Shown here: positions 57,015 through 64,000 of the stretch, in pieces | Position numbering within the stretch: position 1 is the first letter of the stretch | Layout: each line of letters starts with the position of its first letter | Origin: Gigaspora margarita | Taxonomy: Eukaryota > Glomeromycota > Glomeromycetes > Diversisporales > Gigasporaceae | Direction: 5' to 3' | Assembly (NCBI GenBank): GCA_009809945.1 | Contig: WTPW01000199.1 | Coordinates: 108,820-172,819 of the forward strand | Length of the DNA: 64,000 nt | Program-made: the position numbers and the translations under genes | The notes under the pieces: model-generated | Seen by the model: the letters and a program-made list of their open reading frames with translations, nothing else | What the model was told of the DNA's origin: nothing | The model's database searches: none

Positions 57015-57861
57015 TGTTAACCTGTGAATTACCTCTCAGAAATTGAGGCTAACAGAGCAACTATCAGCAGAGAGTTATATAAGCACAAAGACATAAAACT
57101 GTGCTATAGTATATTGTAGTTGTTAGTATTTATATAAGCAAGAGGCTTATGTTTAGTATGATTTGCAATTCAAAAGAGTGTGTGATATATTTTATAAAAT
57201 TGATTAGAGTGTATTCTTTATTAATATAATTATAAAATTATAGCAAACAGACATGCCTTCAAAGTGGAGTGAATATCGCCCATTTATATAATAAAATATT
57301 TTATACTAAAAATATGAACTTATGCTATGAGTGTTTGTTCTATAGTCTAACCTCTATAAATGCAATGTGTACAGACAAAACTACAATGTGCATTTAGAGA
57401 GGTATTGTATTTAGAGAGAGCCAATTAAATTGCAGCTTTAAAGATTTGATTATCAAGTTTGTATAACTTTTATTAAAAACTATATAGCCTATCTTAAATA
57501 CTAAAATTGATTGGCTACATACATTTAGGGAGGTAGTTTGATATAGAAAATTATTTGGAAGAATGTGCATTTATGGAATATAGAACATGCATTTAGTGCT
57601 AATAATTTCTTACAGACAAGACAAAAATGTACATTTAGAGAGGTATTGCATTTATGGAGGTTGTATTTATAGAGGTCTGGCTGTATTATTTATATTATAT
57701 CTATTATTGATATTATTACTTTGATTTATGCTATTCCTTATTGATATACCTTATATAGTAGGAGCATCTGATATGATTTAAATGTCAGATCTGACATTTT
57801 GGGCACAGTAGTCTTATGATTCTCATGATAATTTGGCCAGGGTATATCAGCAGGAGTAACA
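57015..57861 (-). repeat. LTR of retrotransposon LTR-2 (right; 5' LTR), with nested MITE
   Basis: Begins TGTTAACCTGTGAATTAC and ends CAGGAGTAACA. Interrupted by the pogo-like MITE 57343-57683 and by about 80 extra bases near 57170-57250 absent from the other LTR. Confidence 0.75.
57343..57683. mobile_element. Pogo-like MITE in right LTR of LTR-2
   Basis: TAGTCTAACCTCTATAAATG at the left pairs with ATTTATAGAGGTCTGGCTG at the right; TA lies next to both ends. Internal gcatttagagaggtattg units repeat near both ends. 341 bp, no ORF. Confidence 0.65.
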
Positions 57862-58047
57862 GAAATAAATTCAATATACTGATTTATATATTGTATAAAT
57901 TACATTCTTGATATCTAAATAGTCCTCTAACCCTAATTAAATCAAAAAGTAATCCTAAACACATCAGAAATGTAACTTTTTTTTGCCCTGCTTTAGTGAT
58001 CCCCTATATTTGGAATTGGAAATAAACAAATAAAGTAAACAATATAT

Positions 58048-58489
58048 GGAGTGAGTCAGTAAAAAAGGGACAAATCATTTTTAGTAAAATTTTATTAATA
58101 TTTACTATTTAATCAAATTTGCTAAAATTTTTTTTAATCTTGATATTAGGCCATATAAAGTTAATTTTTTGGTTCTTTGACCCAGCCAGATCATATTTTG
58201 GAAATTTTTTAAAAAAAATTTTTATATATTTTAATAGTTAGATAAAATTTCAAAAAAATTTTTTTAAAATTTTATATATAAAATTTTTAAATAAAAGTCT
58301 GGGCGGGCAAGTCATTTTTTTTGTCTTATGTTATGAGAACCATAAAATTAACTTTATATGGTCTTATATAGAATTAAAAAAAATTTATTAAATTTATTAA
58401 GACAGTAGTTAAGATATTTAAGCTTAAAGTCAAGAAAACTTTTATTTAGAAAAAATTTATTTCTTTTTTACTGACTCATCTCTATATTA
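58048..58489. mobile_element. Inverted-repeat element (GTGAGTCAGTAAAAAAGGGA ends) with nested Harbinger-like MITE
   Basis: GGAGTGAGTCAGTAAAAAAG at the left pairs with TTTTTTACTGACTCATCTC at the right. Inner arms (taaatttattaagacag / aacttttatttagaaaaaat) match 46491-46690. The MITE 58149-58363 is inserted in the middle. Confidence 0.65.
58149..58363. mobile_element. Harbinger-like MITE, GGCCATATAAAG termini, TTA duplication
   Basis: GGCCATATAAAGTTAATTTT at the left, inverse AAAATTAACTTTATATGGTC at the right. TTA on both sides (58146-58148, 58364-58366). 215 bp; closely related to 49487-49702. Confidence 0.75.
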
Positions 58490-59889
58490 TCAAATCTGAT
58501 AATACCCTTATAAAAAGCTTATTTTTGATTCTAAATAAAGTTGTAGAGCAGGTTCTTTTGATTTACTAGTAAAAAATTATTGAAATAATAGAAGGTATAA
58601 GTAAAAATATCTTTAAATATCTTTAAACTATAAAAATTTTACACAGTATAACCCTGCAATAGTCATATTTGCATTAGTTGCAATCTCACTATAATTACCT
58701 CAATTCTTCTATTTAACTATATACACTATGTATAAATTTCAAAAAATATAAGATAAAAATTGTTAACTTTTTGAAAAATTAAAAAATGTACTAATAAAAA
58801 TTGCCTAAATAATAACAAATATATGTTGTAAATGTATTTTGATGTCCTAAACAAATTTACTTAATGATACATTTAAGGTTTACTTAGTAAAATTTAGACT
58901 TTTATATGTAGCAACTGCCAATGATTTTTTTAAAAATTTTTAAAAAATGAGGAGTAGCTTCTTTGGAGATAGCTTATTTCAGACTCATATAGTACTCTAT
59001 ATTATTGCATATTATTCTGTTTCTAGTATAGTTAGATCTCTCCTCTTTAGAAGAACCTGAAATATGCATAGATAGATCAGATATTAGTTTCCTTATTTTT
59101 GAGGGGTTTTATGCAGATTTTTCTATTTTTAGTAATTTTTTGCTTATTTTTAAGGTTTTTTTCTGAGATCTTTCCATTTTAGTAATTTAATAATTAATCT
59201 GACCTATCTATGTATATTTTAGAATTCTTCTCTAGATGCAATTTTTTTAAATATATACTGTATTTTTGTAAAATAACAGACCAGCCATTATTTAGAAAAT
59301 TGAGCACCCTAAAAATAGTATATATGGTTTTGAAATAATGCCCTAGCACATCTCAAAATAATGTGCCCTATATATAGTTGTTAAGTAAAAGATCATTTAT
59401 TATTAAATTAGTGATCTAAATAGAATATATCTTTCACAATTGAGAATTCTTGGTATTCAAGATGCTATTATTTTGATTATTGGTCCATCACAATAGACTC
59501 TATTGTACTATAGTACAGTATTTGACTATTCCCTGACACTAAACCATACAATTTTCTGCTTAACCACACTTTAAAATTCTTTTTTACATTTGAAATAGTA
59601 ATACAATAAATGAGTTCAAAAGTTATTTACTATTTGCTAATGGTATATCTAAATTAAGTTGAAGAATGCAAACTTAGAAAAAAAAAGAAACTTGATAATA
59701 ATAAAAATTGTAACCTGTAACTAATACTATACAGTATGTATATATGTATATATGCTGTTTTAGTTTATACTCACATATTTAGAATAGCATTAAATTATAA
59801 AATACAAGTTTTATATATATCTACAATACACATTGCAAACTGATTTAGAATAATTGATATTTGTATCAAAATAACACCCATGTGCATTA
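58490..59889. other. CpG-poor AT-rich DNA with a short inverted repeat
   Basis: No gene. 59048-59083 (agaagaacctgaaatatgca, tagatagatcagat) pairs with 59197-59232 (atctgacctatctatgtata, ttttagaattcttct), marking a small inverted-repeat element of about 185 bp. Confidence 0.45.
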
Positions 59890-60417
59890 GGGGGCATCTA
59901 TAAATAACGTTATGTACCCCTACATAGTAGCTCTTGACCCCCCAGACTATATAAAAAAAAATTTAAAAATCCATATGTTTATATATTAAATTTTACAAAA
60001 ACTTGGTTATATTATGACCCAGTCATCCGATCTGGATTATTTTGGTACCACTCGATTCGTCTCAATGAGACGAATCAAATGGTACCAAAATTATTTGATT
60101 CGGATTACTGGATCAAGAGTTATTCACAAAAAACTATTGATGTTATAGTAATTTTATAAGAAAACATAATAACCAATAGTATTTCGTTAATAAAACGCGA
60201 TCCAGTGATCCAAATCAAATGATTTTGGTACCATTCGAATCCTCTCCTCAAGCAATTCAAATAGTACCAAAATCATCCAATTTGGACATCTGGATCAAGT
60301 TTTAGACAAATTTTTGTAAAAAAATTACATTATATTTTTTTGATCCCTCTACTATTAAAAAAAATATTATATTTTGGGGGGCCCTCCTCAAATATAATAT
60401 TATTTATGGATACCCCC
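59890..60417. mobile_element. Harbinger-like element, GGGGGCATCTATAAATAACG termini, TTA duplication
   Basis: GGGGGCATCTATAAATAACG then TTAT at the left pairs with ATAATATTATTTATGGATAC then CCCC at the right. TTA flanks both (59887-59889, 60418-60420). Inside are two separate palindromes built on the same sequence: near 60020-60120 (GGATTATTTTGGTACCACTC and its inverse) and near 60190-60300. No ORF. Confidence 0.7.
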
Positions 60418-60930
60418 TTATTTTGAAAATCTGACTTGGCAAAAAATCAATATATGTCTCAAAATAATGTCTAGCATGTATTCTAAATAATGTGCCTATG
60501 CTCAAAATAATATATCATGTGTGTTATTTCGTAAAAATATAGTAATATTGCTTTTACCAGTATGATCACATGGAATGTGCAACATGAAATGTGGAGGGAT
60601 AGTATCGTTCAACTTTTTTGATGTCCACTATGCTAATTTTCGCAAAATCCTTTTTTGGTAGAAGTAATGATTTTCATTTAACCATTTTTAGGAGTTAAGA
60701 TTTTTGTATATAACTCTGCATGTAGATCACGCTTATGATATAAAGCTGACATTCTGATTATTAATTATATATAAGCAATGCAAATGCTAGGATAGTGGGA
60801 ATATAATTAGATATGTGAAATCTTTAATAGGTAATTATTACAATACAGTATTTTGATTATAACTAATGATTGTTAGATTGTTAATTTCTTGACTAATAAC
60901 ATCATTGATGATCAGTATGTAATATTTTTA

Positions 60931-62333
60931 GGGAACTGTTATTGCCACCCCCCATTTTTGTTAATGCCACCCATCCGGCCTCTGACCCCATCCGGCCTGA
61001 CCCTTCCGACCTAGTCACGTGCGATGTAGTACAAACAGAGATTATGTGACTTTCAGTTTTTTTCATTTTGACCAATGGTTAGGTTACACGAATCCGGTCA
61101 CGTGATCCATGTACCAATAATAGCCAGAACCTGATGTAGGTTCAAATTAAACTATAACCCACGATCGACAATAGTCGCTACATAGTAAAGTCCAAATTCT
61201 ACTATGGTAATCGATTATCATCGTTTAAGTAAACTTATTTGGGATAACAAAATACACTTACAGTAAAATATTTAGCAAGATTGGAGAACATTTTATTATT
61301 TGACTTTTAACTTTTACCTTCGACGAAAAAATTAAAATTTTTTAAAAAAATAGATTCGACGAACGTAAAAATTAAAAGCTAAATAATAAAAAGTTCTCCG
61401 ATTTGTATAAAAATTGGTAGAATATGCATTTTGATCTCCTGAACATATTTACTTAAGCGCTTATGATCGATTTACATAGTAAAATTTGGACTTTACTATG
61501 TAGCGACTACTTGCTATCGCTAGAAAACGTCTTTTATTGAACCAGAAATTGGTTCATTTTGAACCAAATGGTTAAAATGAACTCAAAGTGGCTCAATTTG
61601 AACCAAGCTTTGGTTCAAACAACCCCGAAGTTGTTCAATTTGAATAACTTAGGGTTCGTTTGAGCCAGAACTTGGTTCAAATTGAGCCGCTTTGGGTTCA
61701 TTTTAACTGGAACTTGGTTCAATAGAAAGAGGTTTTTTTAGCGATCGCAAGTAGTCGCTACATAGTAAAGTCCAAATTTTTACTATGTAAATCGATTATA
61801 AGCGCTTAAGTAAATATGTTCAGGAGATCAAAATGCATATTCTACCAAATATTTATACAAATCAGAGAACTTTTTATTATTTAGCTTTTAATTTTTACAT
61901 TCGTCGATTCTATTTTTTTAAAAAATTTTAACTTTTACGTTCGACGAAAAAATTAAAATTCAAATAATAAAATGTTCTCCAATCTTGCTAAAAATTTTAC
62001 TGTAAGTGTATTTTGATATCCCAAATAAGTTTACTTAAGCGATTATAATCGATTTCCACAGTAGAATTTGGACTTTACTATGTAGCGTCTATTGTCGATT
62101 GTGGGTTATAGTTTAATTTGAACCTACATCGGGTTCTGGCTATTATTGGTACATGGATCACGTGACCAGATTTTGTATAACCTAACCATTGGTCAAAATG
62201 CAAGAAATCGAAAGTCACGTGATCTCTGTTTGTACTACATTGCACGTGACTAGGTCAGAAGGGTCGGGGCGGATGGGGTCGGAGGCCGGACGGGTGGCAT
62301 TAACAAAAATGGGGGGTGGCAATAACAGTTCTC
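60931..62333. mobile_element. 1.4-kb near-complete inverted repeat with 8-bp duplication
   Basis: GGGAACTGTTATTGCCACCC at the left, inverse at the right (ggcaataacagttctc). The perfect 8-bp duplication TATTTTTA is at 60923-60930 and 62334-62341. Each arm is about 600 bp or more: an outer CpG-rich part containing TAGTCACGTGC and GGTCACGTGATCC, then a palindromic unit (about 61165-61515 and 61745-62095) that also exists alone at 44833-45176. The centre (61535-61735) is an array of ttggttcaa/ttgaaccaa words. No ORF. hAT-like by duplication length; superfamily otherwise uncertain. Confidence 0.8.
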
Positions 62334-62341
62334 TATTTTTA

Positions 62342-64000
62342 TTAATTAATAATTTGAATTTATTAATTTCAAAATTTTAAATTCATATTTTTTTTTTAAA
62401 AATTTTGCATTTTTGTTACGGCTTCATTGTTCAATAAATTTTGCTATTTGTTTTTTTTTAAGCTTGGGTTTGTCTTTTGCTTAGTAACTAGTTTCACTTC
62501 AAAGACATCACATTTCACTAACACTCATTTTACTAATAAGCCTATTTTACAGATGATCGCTTTACAGACAATTTTGTTTTGCAAATAATATCTTTTACTG
62601 ATAGCTCATTTTGCAAAGTAATTCTAATCATTATCATTAGGATTAAGTGGAGCTATTGATTGTTTGCAAAATGAACTCATCTGTAAATTAACTTCTGTAA
62701 AATAAGCTTGCCAGTAAAACTAGCATCAATAAATATAAAGTCTTTAAAGTGATTGTTGATATAACTGATTTCTTTATGATGAACAATTATCAAAAGCTAC
62801 AGTAATTTGGGAAGCTTGTCAAAATGCAAGGTTGGAAAACTTTATAGAATTACATATTCGATTTGCTGCTTTAACCTTAGATACAGGTATTTTCTAGTTA
62901 ATATTGTAAATAACACAATTGTTGGAATCAAATTGCTAAAAAATTGTTCTTTTTTGTAGGGTAATATATTATTGCTTGTTTAATTATTGGTAGGTAAAGA
63001 TGGGTTCCACAACATTTACCCAATACAAGGGCCTCCTATCTGATGATTAGGCACTGTAGCTGCAATAATAGTACAAGTGAGTATGAAGTTTAATTTGGTT
63101 CACTTTAATGATTGTGTTTCAAAAGAATGTAAATTACTCAGGTGAGTATAAAATTAATTCTGTTCACTTTAACATTAACCATAATCAGTATTGTAACAGT
63201 TAATTGGAAGAGCAAATAAAACTATATAGACAATAGTGCTCTAACCATGTATGGTAAGAGAAATATAAATATATTGATATATAGGTCACAAGGGTATAAT
63301 AAAAGGCGAATATGCAATAAGTGGAGGGCAGGTAAATTGGAGTAAACTCGATATGAAGTTCAAAGGTTAATGGAAATCATATGAACAATCCAAAGGAATT
63401 AACAGAACTCATCATACAGAATTTGAGTTATAATAATCCAATACAAAGTTACAAGTCAATTCAGTCTGTCGAATTGAGTTTCACAAGATTTATTAAGGTT
63501 AGAGTCAAATTTAAAAGATAAGTATAATTTCTTTATTATGTTAAGAGTCAAATAGTTTAATTAACAATAAGGAAAAGAATTCTTTATTTAACATCGATAG
63601 GAACTGAATATCCTCTCTTGACCTTGAAGCCTTTATATACATTTGAGAGTCTAACTACATTTACTTATTATTCCTATATTACTTAGTTGTTACTATGATG
63701 GCTTACAGTTTTCTGGTTGATTATATGGCTTCTATTATTGCCCATCAAGTTTAAATAACTAGTTCATATAATCATCCTCATACCTTAATGTGGCTGAGAT
63801 GATATTTATGTGCTTAAGCTACTAAGCCACCCCTTGTTACTATTTTAGTATGAATTATTTATATTGGGGAATAATACTGATAGGAAAGTTGTTTACAATT
63901 CCAAAAATTTTTAATTTGTTACAGTATGAAGAAAATACATAATGATGAATGTAATTATTTAAATTCTTTTACTTTAATAATTATCAGGCTTTTCAACTAT
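62342..64000. other. AT-rich DNA at right edge
   Basis: 62515-62760 is a decayed relative of 53850-54166 (ttttactgatagctcatttt / aaaatgaactcatctgtaa). An imperfect direct duplication, gtgagtatgaagtttaattt..gttcactttaa, occurs at 63076 and 63142. No other structure seen apart from the coding fragment listed separately. Confidence 0.4.
62769..63043 (+). pseudogene. Possible two-exon coding fragment, unrecognised
   Basis: An open segment (62769-62886) reads DEQLSKATVIWEACQNARLE and then NFIELHIRFAALTLDT, with a balanced residue mix unlike the surrounding AT-driven frames. It ends at a GT donor. An acceptor (ggTAG, ending 62993) joins in phase to GKDGFHNIYPIQGPPI and a stop at 63041-63043. There is no ATG and a stop lies just upstream, so it is a fragment of a gene or element ORF. 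Family unknown. Confidence 0.3.

Larger units (their letters stand above)
53477..57861 (-). mobile_element. LTR-2: decayed minus-strand LTR retrotransposon
   Basis: LTRs at 53477-54238 and 57015-57861 enclose 2.8 kb. On the minus strand, just inside the right LTR, is ATTGATGTTGACTGTGAGATTC, comparable to the TGACTGTGAGATAC after the LTR-1 5' LTR; the polypurine tract is at the other end. Interior frames are short, Lys/Glu-rich and broken. Pieces such as CQNRIGVK and IGFCYKK look like Sel1-like repeats. No reverse transcriptase or integrase was recognised. No target duplication could be confirmed. Confidence 0.7.

Noticed and set aside
61015-61110. CACGTGAC motifs as gene promoter elements
   Set aside because: They are part of the arms of the 1.4-kb element and no gene lies next to them.

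Overview
This is a 64-kb window of a eukaryotic nuclear genome. It is very AT-rich, has short GT-AG introns, a fungal-type oligopeptide transporter, Helitron Rep sequence and many decayed Sel1-like repeats. Together these point to an arbuscular mycorrhizal fungus (Glomeromycotina, Rhizophagus-like). That assignment is inference, because no rRNA or other marker gene is present.

Only one gene is clearly intact: an OPT-family oligopeptide transporter on the minus strand (16727-20966). I could splice it by hand into 17 in-phase exons (745 residues), including a 12-nt microexon and a second intron that carries palindromic elements. A weaker candidate is a two-exon short secreted peptide just upstream (21813-22001). 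A possible two-exon coding fragment lies at 62769-63043.

Nearly everything else is mobile DNA. 1-2679 is a decayed Helitron (minus strand) with a recognisable HUH Rep motif. 2.7-16 kb holds AT-rich DNA with MITEs (TTAA-flanked, hAT-like, Harbinger-like with TWA target duplications, TA-flanked palindromes) and low-complexity arrays. 22.4-30.3 kb holds a hAT MITE and then an LTR retrotransposon (LTRs about 580 bp). Its internal ORF is interrupted by a TA-flanked element and by an element with an 8-bp duplication; removing each one restores the reading frame. 31.3-34.8 kb holds a 0.94-kb palindrome and a 2.5-kb element with about 600-bp inverted arms. 37-38.9 kb holds low-complexity minisatellites and a 203-bp gap. 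43.1-44.7 kb is a hAT-like element whose cargo is a decayed Sel1-like repeat array. 52.5-57.9 kb holds a LINE 3' remnant and a minus-strand LTR retrotransposon whose two LTRs have each been hit by a different MITE. 60.9-62.3 kb is a 1.4-kb near-full-length inverted repeat with a perfect 8-bp target duplication.

The most interesting themes are these. (i) Three unrelated mobile elements carry Sel1-like repeat coding sequence. (ii) Insertions nest deeply, and their order can be read from restored frames and target duplications. (iii) A family of palindromic elements keeps the same hairpin tip while the arms diverge. (iv) CpG looks strongly depleted by eye over about 39-60 kb, next to a CpG-rich young element that shares sequence with a decayed copy. 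All coordinates were read by eye; all family names rest on motifs and remembered family features, not on searches.
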